In this document: positions 42,118 to 51,797 of the stretch, one piece after another
Numbering within the stretch: position 1 is the stretch's first letter
How the letters are laid out: each line of letters begins with the position of its first letter
Assembly (NCBI GenBank): GCA_003551665.1
Contig: PUNE01000124.1
Location: forward strand, 23,820 to 87,819
Length of the DNA: 64,000 nt
Direction of reading: 5' to 3'
Source: Halobacteroidaceae bacterium
Lineage (GTDB): Bacteria; Bacillota; Halanaerobiia; B1SED10-174
Made by a program: the position numbers and the translations under genes
The notes under the pieces: generated by a model
Seen by the model: only the letters and a program-made list of their open reading frames with translations
Told to the model about the DNA's origin: nothing
Databases searched by the model: none

Positions 42118-42291
42118 ATGGGATTTTACCCAAAAGAAAATAGGTTTGCCCTTAAAAAAGGTATTTCCTAAAGATTTTGGTTAATTCTTTTTCCGGAATT
42201 AGAAATTGAGGTAGTTTTACCGTGTAAAAACAGCACCCCACTCCGGGAAGAAGATAAAAGGGGGTTAAGGAAAATTTTCCAGATAATTGGA

Positions 42292-43236
42292 ATGCTTGTG
42301 ATCATAATATTTGCGGTAGTGGTGTTATTTTTGATTGCTTCGATAATTAATCACCGTGTCCAGTTAAGAAAAGAAGCCAGAAAGTACCCGCCCCCAGGAA
42401 AAATGATTAAGGTAAATGGAAAAAAAATGCATGTATATGCAGAAGGGCAAGGGGATATGGTTCTGGTTTTTTTGGCGGGGCATGGGACCAGTAATCCCAC
42501 ACTTGATTTTAAACCATTGTGGAAGAGGTTTGTAGATAAATACCGGATTGTAGTTGTGGAAAAATCAGGTTATGGCTGGAGTGAAGTCTCCAATAGTCCC
42601 AGGGATATAAAAACCATTCTTGCTGACACACGTAAAGCCCTGACGTTGTCAGGAGAGTCAGGCCCATTTGTTCTTATCCCCCATTCGATGTCGGGCTTAG
42701 AGGCAATCTACTGGGCCCAAAAATACCCTGAGGAAGTAAAAGCAATTATAGGGTTGGATCCCTGTACTCCTGGGGCAATTAATGTGCTTCCTGAACCCCA
42801 AAAACTACAATTGGTTTTTATGTTTTTGATATCAAGGATTGGGTTATCAAGATTGATGCCAGATTCTGAAGTGAAGGAGAACTTCCCACTTTTAAAGTCA
42901 GGGGAATTGACTGGAGAAGACAGGGAAAATTACCTTGCAGCCTTTTATAAAAGTGCTTTTTCCAGGGATATGTTGAGGGAGATTAAGTGCTTGAAATATA
43001 ATGCTGAAGAAGTGGCAAAAAATGGAGTCCCTGAAGATACACCCATGTTCTTTTTTATTTCCAACGATCAGGAGATAAGAACCACTGGCTGGAAAAAGGA
43101 ACTAACCGAATTTCTAAAAAATCTTAACATGGGCCATTTTTTAGACCTTGATACCGGACATTATGTTCATTATGATAAAGCCGAATTAATTGCAGAAGAA
43201 GCCAGAATTTTCCTGAAGAATATTGAAAAAAGGTAA
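42292..43236 (+). CDS. Membrane-anchored alpha/beta hydrolase
   Basis: 314 residues. One N-terminal membrane helix (about 2-20) leads to an alpha/beta hydrolase fold. The nucleophile Ser is in PHSMSGLE, an acid is probably the Asp of SNDQE, and the His lies in DTGHYVHYDKAE. The oxyanion region is FLAGHGTSN. Substrate unknown. The SD is poor (only AAGGAA 19 bases upstream), so the start is uncertain. Confidence 0.78.
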   Translation: MLVIIIFAVVVLFLIASIINHRVQLRKEARKYPPPGKMIKVNGKKMHVYAEGQGDMVLVFLAGHGTSNPTLDFKPLWKRFVDKYRIVVVEKSGYGWSEVSNSPRDIKTILADTRKALTLSGESGPFVLIPHSMSGLEAIYWAQKYPEEVKAIIGLDPCTPGAINVLPEPQKLQLVFMFLISRIGLSRLMPDSEVKENFPLLKSGELTGEDRENYLAAFYKSAFSRDMLREIKCLKYNAEEVAKNGVPEDTPMFFFISNDQEIRTTGWKKELTEFLKNLNMGHFLDLDTGHYVHYDKAELIAEEARIFLKNIEKR

Positions 43237-43722
43237 AAGCATCATAGCAATAATGGATAGCTAAAAATGATTGTATTGTAATTGAACCCCCATCTTTAAT
43301 TGAGGGAGCAGGGGTGGATAAAAAGTTTGAAAATAAATAGTTAGAAATCAATAAAGGGTTATGGGACAAGCCTTTGAAAAGCCTGGAAATAAAAAAAGGG
43401 AATAGAAAATTTATTTGGATTGGAAATACAGGAGTAAAGAAGATTTTGCACCGGATCCGTTGATTAGAATTGAAAATTATTGGGGTTCTAAGTATATGGA
43501 AGCAAATGATTGTTGGTAAAGATTGCAGTTTTTTTCTAAGCCTCTTGTATTGATTTTTTCGAAGGATATCAGATTATTATCCCATTAGCCTGCTTTGATC
43601 AATTACTACCTTCATAAGATGAGACAGAATATTTTTAGAATATTTCCAGGTTACCGAAAGGAAATCTCCGGGAAGGAAACCATCCCGGAGATTGATTTTA
43701 CATAAGAATATAGGCGAAAAAC
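43237..43722. other. Intergenic region, A+T-rich
   Basis: 486 bases between convergent genes. Short stop-broken frames around 43375-43545 give no recognisable protein. The only clear element is the minus-strand terminator at 43663-43693. Confidence 0.5.
43663..43693 (-). terminator. Terminator of the ABC exporter operon
   Basis: AATCTCCGGGA, 9-base loop, TCCCGGAGATT: perfect 11-bp arms, 30 bases after the permease stop. The minus-strand tail is TTTCCTTTC, moderately T-rich. Confidence 0.8.
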
Positions 43723-45327
43723 TTACCCGTAAATATCCCGATTTCTATATCCCCAAAAACCTGCTGTAATCAAAACTAAACCAATAGCAGCAAGCAGTAA
43801 TAGTTGGGAAAAAACAATTTTTTCGACGGGATACTGGGGGATATAACCAAAGGGGGTAATCGCAGAAAGCCACTCTGGTAGTTGCAATAAACTGCCCATG
43901 TAAACCACAAAAAAGGAATAACCGAGATACAACCAGGCAAGGGGGGTAATTCCAGGGGCAAATCCCACCAAAATGAGGGATGCGCCGATCATAACCAGGA
44001 CTGCCGGAAAATAGACCAATGCACCTTTTAAGATGGTATTGAAAGCAATTGGGTCCTCAGTTGTAGCGGCTCCGGCAGACCAAAGTCCTGTGGCCCCAAG
44101 GAATAGAGCAATAAACCCCATTAAAACTGCCAGCGCAGTAAAGCTGCCCATTATCCGGGTCCGCGATACTGCCCGCGCCAGTAAATGCTCTGTGCGGTTT
44201 TTGGCTTCCTCTCCTCTCAGCCGCAGGACCATTAGCAAAACCGGAATGGTCCCGACCATAGCAATAACAGCCATTAACATTGGCAAAAATTGTTCAGTTA
44301 GGGTGAACCCCTCTACATCGGGAAGGGCAGACAGAATCAATTCCATTGTCTCCAGGTAGGTTTCCATGTCCCCCATAACTGAGCCGTAAGAAGCTCCCAG
44401 AACAAACATTCCAATAGCCCAACCAATTATTGGAGTGCGCTGAAGCCTTGTGGCCAGGCCCAAAGGAGATTGGAGGAAACCAGAAGCCGTCTTTTTGCCT
44501 GCCCCGGGAGGGATAAAACCGGCTTCCAGATCCCGGACAGAGTGCAAGTAGAAAGCCAGGGCAGTTATTCCAACCCCAACTCCAAAGGTTAAAAGTACGG
44601 GCCACCAGAAATTATTAACATAAACTTCCGCCCTTATTACCCAGCCCAGGGGAGAGAGCCAGGAGATGGCTTCATTTCCAACATCCCCAATTGCTCGCAG
44701 CAGGTAAGCAAGGCCAAGAAAGGTAAAAGAAAGCCCCATGGTTCCCCTGGCGCTTTCGGAAAGCTGGGCAAAGAGGGCTGTGGAAGCAGCAAAGAAGAAC
44801 CCAGAAACTCCAAGGACGGCCCCATAAAGTATTGATCCAGCAAAATCAAGGCCTTCAATTCCCGTTGCGTAGAGGCCGAAGCCTGTAATAAGGGCGAGTA
44901 CCACGTTGGTTGCGAATAAAACCGAAATTGTAGCACCTAAATTGGCCAGCCGCCCAACGGGGAAGGAGCGGATCATTTCGATCCTGCCGTTTTCTTCATC
45001 CCCCCTGGTGTGTCTGGTGACAATAAGGACTGACATAATTCCCACAATCAGGGCAGTAAAAAGAAGCATCTGGTGACCCATGATTGCCCCAAAGTGGTAG
45101 TTGTCCAGGCCAAACCCGGGCCCAAACATTGCTGTTACTGCAGGATTTCTCATGGTTTCGGCCATCACAATTCTTTCTTCTTCGGTGGGAACAAGTTCGG
45201 TATAAGCAAAGGCAACAACAATAGTAAGAAGGATTATTCCAATAAGCCAGATGGGGATGCGAATGCGATCCCGGCGTATTATTAACCGGATATTCCTGGC
45301 AGTTTTGTTAAAAAAACTTTTTATCAT
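43723..45327 (-). CDS. ABC-2 type permease, large antibiotic-exporter type
   Basis: 534 residues with about twelve membrane helices in two homologous halves, each starting with an amphipathic segment. It resembles the double-length permeases annotated as exporters of polyketide antibiotics. It overlaps the ATPase gene by 4 bases and depends on it for energy. The substrate is unknown; TetR control suggests a toxic or signalling small molecule. Confidence 0.85.
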   Translation of the reverse strand: MIKSFFNKTARNIRLIIRRDRIRIPIWLIGIILLTIVVAFAYTELVPTEEERIVMAETMRNPAVTAMFGPGFGLDNYHFGAIMGHQMLLFTALIVGIMSVLIVTRHTRGDEENGRIEMIRSFPVGRLANLGATISVLFATNVVLALITGFGLYATGIEGLDFAGSILYGAVLGVSGFFFAASTALFAQLSESARGTMGLSFTFLGLAYLLRAIGDVGNEAISWLSPLGWVIRAEVYVNNFWWPVLLTFGVGVGITALAFYLHSVRDLEAGFIPPGAGKKTASGFLQSPLGLATRLQRTPIIGWAIGMFVLGASYGSVMGDMETYLETMELILSALPDVEGFTLTEQFLPMLMAVIAMVGTIPVLLMVLRLRGEEAKNRTEHLLARAVSRTRIMGSFTALAVLMGFIALFLGATGLWSAGAATTEDPIAFNTILKGALVYFPAVLVMIGASLILVGFAPGITPLAWLYLGYSFFVVYMGSLLQLPEWLSAITPFGYIPQYPVEKIVFSQLLLLAAIGLVLITAGFWGYRNRDIYG

Positions 45328-46220
45328 TTTTCCCCACCCCCGGAAACCCGGTAATGACGCATAAAGAGGTCCTCAAGTGTGGGAGGGGCACTTTCCAGTT
45401 TCTCTATTTCGAATTGGCTCAGGTGTTTTATTACCTCGTTTAGTTTATCTGTGTCAATCTGGAAGGAATATGCACCATTGTTTTCTTCTACTTCATGAAC
45501 ACCGTCGAGTTTTTCTATAGATGGGATGGGCTTCTGGGTTTCCAGGGTAATCCTGGTTCTGGTTAAGTGGTGCAGGTCTTTTAAACTGCCGGATTCAATT
45601 ATTTTCCCCTGGCGGATAATACTAACCTTATCACACAGTCTTTCAACCTCAGAGAGAATGTGGCTGGAAAGAAAAACGCTTTTTCCCTCGTTTTTGGCTT
45701 CAATAACGCATTCCTGGAAAACCTTTTCCATTAGAGGGTCCAGGCCAGCTGAAGGTTCATCCAGGATATAAAGGTCAGCGTCGGCAGAAAAGGCTGCAAC
45801 AAGGGCCACTTTTTGCCGGTTACCTTTGGAATAGGTTCCACATTTTTTTGAAGGGTCCAGGTTAAAACGTTCAATCAATTCTTCCCTGCGGCTCTGGTTG
45901 TTGGATCCCCGCAATTTAACGAATAGGTCAATAACCTCACCGCCGGTAAGGTCAGGCCAGAGATTTACCTCCCCGGGAACATAGGCCACCCTTTTGTGGA
46001 TTTCCACAGCATCTTTCCAGGCATCCATCCCAAACAGGGTAGCATCCCCTTTATCTGCTTTCAAGATCCCGAGCATTACCCGTATAGTTGTGGTTTTGCC
46101 TGCTCCGTTGGGACCAATGAACCCGTAGATTTCACCCTCATTTACTTCCAGATTAATTCCGTCCAGGGCAGTTACATCTCCGAACCTTTTTCCCAGGTTA
46201 GAAATTTTCAGTATGGCCAT
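45324..46220 (-). CDS. ABC transporter ATP-binding protein
   Basis: About 298 residues. Walker A is GPNGAGKTTT, the Q-loop region is VAYVPGE, the signature appears as YSKGNRQKVAL (degenerate LSGGQ), Walker B is LYILDEPSAGLDP, and the H-loop is LSSHIL. The C-terminal region (about 215-298) is typical of drug-exporter ATPases. The start is ATG 46220, six bases after GAGGAGG and one base after the tetR stop. Partner of the following permease. Confidence 0.92.
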   Translation of the reverse strand: MAILKISNLGKRFGDVTALDGINLEVNEGEIYGFIGPNGAGKTTTIRVMLGILKADKGDATLFGMDAWKDAVEIHKRVAYVPGEVNLWPDLTGGEVIDLFVKLRGSNNQSRREELIERFNLDPSKKCGTYSKGNRQKVALVAAFSADADLYILDEPSAGLDPLMEKVFQECVIEAKNEGKSVFLSSHILSEVERLCDKVSIIRQGKIIESGSLKDLHHLTRTRITLETQKPIPSIEKLDGVHEVEENNGAYSFQIDTDKLNEVIKHLSQFEIEKLESAPPTLEDLFMRHYRVSGGGEK

Positions 46221-46221
46221 T

Positions 46222-46878
46222 TTAGACCTCCTCATTATGATAATAGGCTTTTCTCAAGGCACTGAGAATCGAATAAAACTCTTTCCAGTAAGGATCATAA
46301 TCAATCTGGTTTAAATCCTTACCTTTTAAAATGGAAATTAATTCCTGTTGATAACCTTCCAGGGACCAGTAAATTAACTTGAAAATAAGGTCCTCCTCAA
46401 TATCTTTACGAAAAGAGGAGGTGTCGATATTCTGGAAAAGTTTTTGCCTGCCTTTAATACTGTAATAAGCGATTTTTTCTTTTATTTCTTCATCAATCGA
46501 GTCATCATTTCCAAGAAAAATCGATCCTAAAAAATTAAAAGCATGGGGATTTTTCGCGTAGGCTTCCATTTTAAGGCGGGCTGCTTTACTATAGCGTTTT
46601 AGAAAATCCGGCTCTTTATCATCGAGCTGATCCAGGTACTCATTTTTAATAAATTTTATAGCGTAATCCACCAGCTGGCTGAAGAGTTCTTTTTTGTTCC
46701 GAAAGTAATAAAAAAGAATTCCCTTGCTTATCCCTGCTCTTTGTACAATATTATTGGTTGAGGCTTTTTTAAAACCACGAGAGGAAAACTCCTCCATTGC
46801 TGCATTTAATATTCTTTCCTGTTTTTCCTGACTTAACTTTAAAAAAACTTCATTAATGAAGCTCCCCTCCTTTTCCAA
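46222..46878 (-). CDS. TetR-family transcriptional repressor
   Basis: The TetR helix-turn-helix (ERILNAAMEEFSSRGFKKAS, then NIVQRAGISKGILFYYF) is clear; the ligand domain follows to about residue 215. Start problem: TTG 46878 opens the frame but has no SD and lies about 20 bases from the likely start point. The strong AAGGAGGGG lies after it and points to ATT 46857 (giving NEVFLKL) or to an out-of-frame ATG 46853 followed by seven T. It likely represses itself and the exporter genes through the operator upstream. Confidence 0.9.
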   Translation of the reverse strand: MEKEGSFINEVFLKLSQEKQERILNAAMEEFSSRGFKKASTNNIVQRAGISKGILFYYFRNKKELFSQLVDYAIKFIKNEYLDQLDDKEPDFLKRYSKAARLKMEAYAKNPHAFNFLGSIFLGNDDSIDEEIKEKIAYYSIKGRQKLFQNIDTSSFRKDIEEDLIFKLIYWSLEGYQQELISILKGKDLNQIDYDPYWKEFYSILSALRKAYYHNEEV

Positions 46879-46907
46879 TAAAATTGACCACTTTGGTCAA
46901 TTTTATT
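46877..46907. promoter_or_regulatory. TetR-type operator
   Basis: AATAAAATTGACCA-CTT-TGGTCAATTTTATT: perfect 14-base inverted arms with a 3-base centre. The TTGACC/GGTCAA core is typical of TetR-family sites. It covers the start point and the -10 edge of the tetR-ABC promoter, so binding should block transcription. Confidence 0.92.
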
Positions 46908-46933
46908 ATAGCAGCACTTGCAAGATGAGGCAA
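46905..46933 (-). promoter_or_regulatory. Promoter of the tetR-ABC operon
   Basis: On the minus strand TTGCCT, 17 bases, TATAAT, with an extended TGC before the -10. The start is expected near 46898, inside the operator. Confidence 0.87.
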
Positions 46934-47140
46934 TTGTTTTGGAGAAAAAAAGGAGGTAGTCATTTAGAAGGATGGAGGTGGAAGAGTAAAAATTTAAAAG
47001 GAATGCCCAAAAAGAAAAGGGGAAAAAAGGTTAGTTGAAGAATAAGAGGGAGAAATATTTTTTTTCTTTTTTTGGAAAAACCGAGGATTTAATTAAGAGA
47101 ACCCGAGAAGGTTATTTGAGTTTTTCAGGAGGGCAGGTTA
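46934..47140. other. Purine-rich intergenic region
   Basis: Plus strand dominated by A and G, with a T-run near 47058-47071. It probably holds the leader of the next gene, whose SD is CAGGAGG near 47127. No ORF or structure I would defend. Confidence 0.4.
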
Positions 47141-50100
47141 ATGAAAAATAAAACCCCTAAATTGCGTGCTTTTTTGGAAACCCTACCCCAAGGGTTTTCT
47201 TACCACAAGGTTATAACTGATGAAAGAGGGACCCCGGTGGATTTTATTTTCCTGGAGGTTAACCCCTCTTTTGAAAAAATAACCGGACTTTCAGCAGAAG
47301 ATGTTCTTAACAGGCCGGTTACTGAAGTGTTTCCAGGTATTGAAAAAGAAGAGGATAAATTTATCATAAATGCTGGCAGGGTAGGGCTAGGGGGAGGTTC
47401 TTCTGTTCTGGAGAGATATTTCCCGCACCTGGATAAATGGTTCGAACTCTCAATTTCCAGCGCTGAAAAAGGTTTCTTTGGTGTTTTATTCAGGGATATA
47501 ACCAGAACAAAAAAAACTGAGAAGAGCTTTCGGGAAAGCAGGGAAAAGTATCGGGAAGTTTTATCAACCCTTGATGAGGGAATAATCATTCAGGATTCTT
47601 CAGGTAGAGTTCTGGAGTGCAATGATACAGCTGAGAAGATCCTGGGCTTATCAAAAACGGAAATTTTTCAATCTGAAGGAAAAATTTTTGGAGAACGCCT
47701 GGTGAATAAAGATGGTGAAAAACTGGACTTCCTTGATTCCGATGGGGAAACAGGACAACAAAAAAACCGTGTGATTGGTTTTAAAAAAGATAATGGAGAA
47801 ATTGCCTGGTTAAATTTAAAAAAGAAAAATTTGAATTCTGGGGGACAGGAAAAATCCTTGGATATTATTTCTTTTTCGGAAATCACCCAACAGATTGCAC
47901 TTGAGGAAAAACAAAAACGAAACGAAGAAAAGTACCGCGCCCTGGTTAACCAGTCAGTCGACATGCTTTTTGTCCACGATTTTGAAGGTAATATCCTGGA
48001 GGTTAACCAGGAAACTGTAAAAAGAACGGGTTTTTCCCGGGAAAAACTGCTACAGATGAAGGTTTTTGATCTCCATATTAATCCCGACGATGGAGACTGG
48101 ATTATTCAGGAGTGGAAAAACTGGAAGGTTGGGAATGGACCGGTTACAATTGAGGACTACCACGTCCATGCTGATGGCTCTGTTGTTCCGGTGGAAATAG
48201 CTACGGGGAAGGTAGCCTATGGAGGGCAGGAGTATATACTGGCCCTGGTTCGGGATATTTCGGAACGAAAACAAATGGAAGCAGCTTTGCGAAGCAGCGA
48301 GGAAAATTTGAAAACAACTTTAAATTCAATCGGCGATGCTGTTATAGCTACAGATTTAGAGGGATTAATTGTTCGCATGAATCCTGTTGCAGAAAAATTG
48401 ACCGGGTGGCCTGAGGAGGGAGCCAGGGGAGTGCCTCTTGCTGATGTTTTTAAAATAGTCAATTCGCGTACGGGGGCACCCGTAAAAAACCCCGTGCAGG
48501 AAGTTCTTTCTTCCGGAAAAACAGTTGGCCTTGCCAACCATACGATGTTAATTGGGAAGGATGGCCAAAAATACCAGATTGCAGATTCTGCTTCCCCCAT
48601 TTTAAATCAAGAGGGGGAAATAACCGGCGTGGTGCTTGTTTTTAGGGATATTACCGGGGAATATCAAATTCAGGAAAGGCTTAAGAAAAGTGAAGAAAGG
48701 CATAATCTTGCTATGACTGCTGCTAATGATGGTATCTGGGATTGGAATATCGCGGAGGGGAAGGTATATTTTGACCCTCGTTACTTTACCATGGCTGGTT
48801 ACGAACCGGATGAGTTTCCTCATACCCCTGCGAGCTGGGAAGAAAGAGTCCACCCCGATGATATTGACGGGGCAAAAGAGGCAATTAGGGCCCACCTTTC
48901 TGGAGAAACATCGGAATTAAAAACTGAATTCCGTTTTAAATGCAGGGATGGCAGCTGGATGTGGATATTGGGTCGAGGAAAAATATTAGGAAGAGATGAA
49001 AATGGTAACCCTGAACGCATGGTGGGGATACATTCGGAAATAACTAACCGGAAAAGGGCAGAGGAGGAATTGAAAACCCAAAAAGAACGGCTGGGTTCAT
49101 TTCTCGAGGGGACCGATGTTGGAACCTGGGAGTGGAATGTCCAGACGGGGGAAAATATTTTTAACGAAAAATGGGCAGAAATAATTGGGTACACTCTGGA
49201 GGAGCTGCATCCCACTTCCCTGGAAACCTGGCGAGAACTTGTCCACCCTGAAGATCTGCCAGCCAGCGAAACAATGCTCGAAAAACACCTTAATGGAGAG
49301 GTAGATCTTTATGATATGGAATACCGGATGCAACATAAGGATGGTTGCTGGGTTTGGGTTCAGGATCGGGGTAAGGTGATCTCCTGGACTGAGGATGGGA
49401 AACCTTTATGGTTTTTTGGGACTCACCTGGATATTTCGGAGAGGAAAGAGACCGAAAGAGCCCTCCGGGAGAGCGAAGAAAGATTGCAATTGATGACCAG
49501 AAACTACCACGATGTGGTAGTTGAACTTGATTCAGAGGGGATCTGTAGATATATTTCCCCTTCTTTTAAAAAAGTTTTGGGCAGAGGCAACGAGGTGATC
49601 GGCTACAACCTGTTTGAATTTATCCACCCTGAAGACCTGAAAAGGGTTATTGATGTCTTCCAGAATTCAATTAAAACAGGGGAAGAAGCCAGGATCGAGC
49701 TGAGGTATCGCCACCCCGAAAAGGGTTATATCTGGCTGGAAAGTATTGGCAGCACCTATAAAAACAGAAATAATGAGACAGTTCTCCTGACAACGACCCG
49801 TGATATTTCCCACCGGAAAAAAATTGAACAGGATCTCCTGCAAAGCAAAAACCTGATCGAAGGAATATTTAACAGTATTCAGGATGGGATAAGTGTTCTG
49901 AACCCGGATTTAAGTATCAGGAAAGTTAATAAAGCCATGGAGAAATGGTATGATAAAAACCTGCCTCTTCAGGGGAAAAAGTGTTATGAGGCATACCAAA
50001 ATCGGAGTGAACCTTGCCAGCCCTGTCCATCTCTAAAAGCCATGGAAACAGGGGTGATGCAGGTTGAGGCAGTAAAACTCCCCGATAACATTGAAGGGAT

Positions 50101-51694
50101 TGAATGGATTGAATCCTATTCCTATCCATTTATTGATCCGGAGGGAAATGCAATCGGAGTCGTTGAATTTATCCGCGACATTACCGACCGGAAAAAAGCG
50201 GAACAGGAAATAAAAAATACCAAATTAAAGGTAGAAAGACTGCACGAAAAGACTCTCCAGATCAACCTTGCTGAAAAAGAGGAGCAGGTTCATAAACTGA
50301 TTATAGGGGCTGCGGAGGAAATTTTAAACTTTCGCCTGTGTACAGTTGATATTGTGGAGAATAATTTTTTCGTGGTGAAAGCAACTTCCAAAGCAATGCC
50401 TGAAGGTGGATCAAGAAACATGGCTGTAACGGAAGGTATTGCAGGAAAGTCTTTTGCCAAGGGAAAAACAATATTGATTAATGACCTGTGGGAGGCAGAG
50501 GGTGGAAGGCCGATCAAGAGATCCTACCGGGCTCTTCTCAGTACCCCCATCGGACAGCTGGGAATTTTCCAGGCCGTTTCTACCCGGAAAAATTTCTTTA
50601 CCCAGGAGGATGTTAACCTGGCGGAGATTTTAATCAACCACGCTGCTGAAGCAATTAAAAGGATCAGATCTGAAAAAAATATCAGGTATATGAGCTTCCA
50701 CGATAGCCTGACCGGTCTTTATAACAGGACCTTCCTGGAGCATGAGATAAAACGGATGGATACCGGTATGCATAATCCCATCAGCATAATAATGGGAGAT
50801 ATCAATGGCCTGAAGCTTGTTAATGACGCTTACGGCCACAATGATGGGGATGAGTTACTGAAAAGTGCAGCACAAATTTTGAAAAAAATATGTCGCAATG
50901 AAGATATAATTGGTCGCTGGGGTGGAGACGAGTTCGTAATACTTTTACCCAAGACCTCTCTCTTAGAAGCAAATGCTATCTGTTATCGGATAATAAATGA
51001 AAGCAAAGGGGTTTCCATAAAAACCATTCCTCTTTCCATGGCCCTTGGGGTTGCAAGTAAAGAAAACATTGATGACGACATATTTGCAACCCTGGCGCTA
51101 GCGGAAAAAAGGATGTATAGGAATAAGCTTTCTGAAAGCAGAAGTGCGAGGAGTGCGGTTCTTACCAGCCTGATAAAGACTCTGGAAGAAAAGAGCCAGG
51201 AAACAGAAGAACACACTTTAAGGATGGGAGAACTGGCAAAAAAAATGGCCAGAAAAATTGGCCTATTACAGGAAGAAATGAACCGGTTGAATATTCTGGT
51301 TTCTCTCCACGATATCGGGAAAATAGTAATCCCGGAATACATCCTGAATAAACCCGGGAAACTGAACGAAGAAGAGTGGCGTATGGTCAAAACCCACCCG
51401 GAAACAGGGTACAGGATAGCCCGTTCTACAGATGAGATTTCTCACGTGGCGGAAGAAATTTTATCCCACCACGAAAGATGGGATGGGAAGGGCTATCCCC
51501 GTGGTCTGGCGGGAGAGGATATTCCACTCCTGGCCAGAATCAATGCCATTGTGGATGCTTTTGATGTTATGACCAATGGGCGCCCCTATAAAAAGCCAAT
51601 AAGCAGGCAGGAAGCGATAGCTGAACTCAAAAGGTGTGCCGGGGAACAGTTTGATCCCGAACTGGTAAGAATTTTCATAGAAATTTTAGAATAA
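47141..51694 (+). CDS. Multi-PAS/GAF/GGDEF/HD-GYP cyclic-di-GMP protein
   Basis: 1517 residues without membrane segments, hence a cytoplasmic sensor. About eight PAS domains occupy 5-1035, several ending in the PAC-type phrase FRDIT or RDISERK. PAS eight carries CYEAYQNRSEPCQPCP. A GAF domain (about 1045-1175) follows. The GGDEF domain (about 1182-1334) has an intact GGDEF at about 1261 and an inhibitory RxxD site five residues before it. The HD-GYP domain (about 1335-1517) has HDIGK (about 1390), HHE and GKGYP (about 1450). It may both make and degrade c-di-GMP. It is a single-gene unit with its own terminator. Confidence 0.92.
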   Translation: MKNKTPKLRAFLETLPQGFSYHKVITDERGTPVDFIFLEVNPSFEKITGLSAEDVLNRPVTEVFPGIEKEEDKFIINAGRVGLGGGSSVLERYFPHLDKWFELSISSAEKGFFGVLFRDITRTKKTEKSFRESREKYREVLSTLDEGIIIQDSSGRVLECNDTAEKILGLSKTEIFQSEGKIFGERLVNKDGEKLDFLDSDGETGQQKNRVIGFKKDNGEIAWLNLKKKNLNSGGQEKSLDIISFSEITQQIALEEKQKRNEEKYRALVNQSVDMLFVHDFEGNILEVNQETVKRTGFSREKLLQMKVFDLHINPDDGDWIIQEWKNWKVGNGPVTIEDYHVHADGSVVPVEIATGKVAYGGQEYILALVRDISERKQMEAALRSSEENLKTTLNSIGDAVIATDLEGLIVRMNPVAEKLTGWPEEGARGVPLADVFKIVNSRTGAPVKNPVQEVLSSGKTVGLANHTMLIGKDGQKYQIADSASPILNQEGEITGVVLVFRDITGEYQIQERLKKSEERHNLAMTAANDGIWDWNIAEGKVYFDPRYFTMAGYEPDEFPHTPASWEERVHPDDIDGAKEAIRAHLSGETSELKTEFRFKCRDGSWMWILGRGKILGRDENGNPERMVGIHSEITNRKRAEEELKTQKERLGSFLEGTDVGTWEWNVQTGENIFNEKWAEIIGYTLEELHPTSLETWRELVHPEDLPASETMLEKHLNGEVDLYDMEYRMQHKDGCWVWVQDRGKVISWTEDGKPLWFFGTHLDISERKETERALRESEERLQLMTRNYHDVVVELDSEGICRYISPSFKKVLGRGNEVIGYNLFEFIHPEDLKRVIDVFQNSIKTGEEARIELRYRHPEKGYIWLESIGSTYKNRNNETVLLTTTRDISHRKKIEQDLLQSKNLIEGIFNSIQDGISVLNPDLSIRKVNKAMEKWYDKNLPLQGKKCYEAYQNRSEPCQPCPSLKAMETGVMQVEAVKLPDNIEGIEWIESYSYPFIDPEGNAIGVVEFIRDITDRKKAEQEIKNTKLKVERLHEKTLQINLAEKEEQVHKLIIGAAEEILNFRLCTVDIVENNFFVVKATSKAMPEGGSRNMAVTEGIAGKSFAKGKTILINDLWEAEGGRPIKRSYRALLSTPIGQLGIFQAVSTRKNFFTQEDVNLAEILINHAAEAIKRIRSEKNIRYMSFHDSLTGLYNRTFLEHEIKRMDTGMHNPISIIMGDINGLKLVNDAYGHNDGDELLKSAAQILKKICRNEDIIGRWGGDEFVILLPKTSLLEANAICYRIINESKGVSIKTIPLSMALGVASKENIDDDIFATLALAEKRMYRNKLSESRSARSAVLTSLIKTLEEKSQETEEHTLRMGELAKKMARKIGLLQEEMNRLNILVSLHDIGKIVIPEYILNKPGKLNEEEWRMVKTHPETGYRIARSTDEISHVAEEILSHHERWDGKGYPRGLAGEDIPLLARINAIVDAFDVMTNGRPYKKPISRQEAIAELKRCAGEQFDPELVRIFIEILE

Positions 51695-51708
51695 AAAGGA
51701 GAGAATAG

Positions 51709-51732
51709 AAAAAGGCCGATAAGGCCTTTTTT
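51709..51732 (+). terminator. Terminator of the c-di-GMP gene
   Basis: AAAAAGGCC, a short GATAA loop, GGCCTTTTTT: strong stem with long T-run. Confidence 0.9.
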
Positions 51733-51797
51733 CTCATGTAAAGAGGGGGTCGAAGTTAAAATATTTCCCATGATTATTTAACCTCCGGGGAAAAAGA

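Noticed and set aside
43375..43545. Possible gene remnant downstream of the alpha/beta hydrolase
   Set aside because: Two short frames broken by stops, with no recognisable family; too weak to call a pseudogene.
46856..47038. 60-codon plus-strand frame starting in the TetR operator
   Set aside because: Lysine-rich low-complexity product over the minus-strand promoter; no SD.
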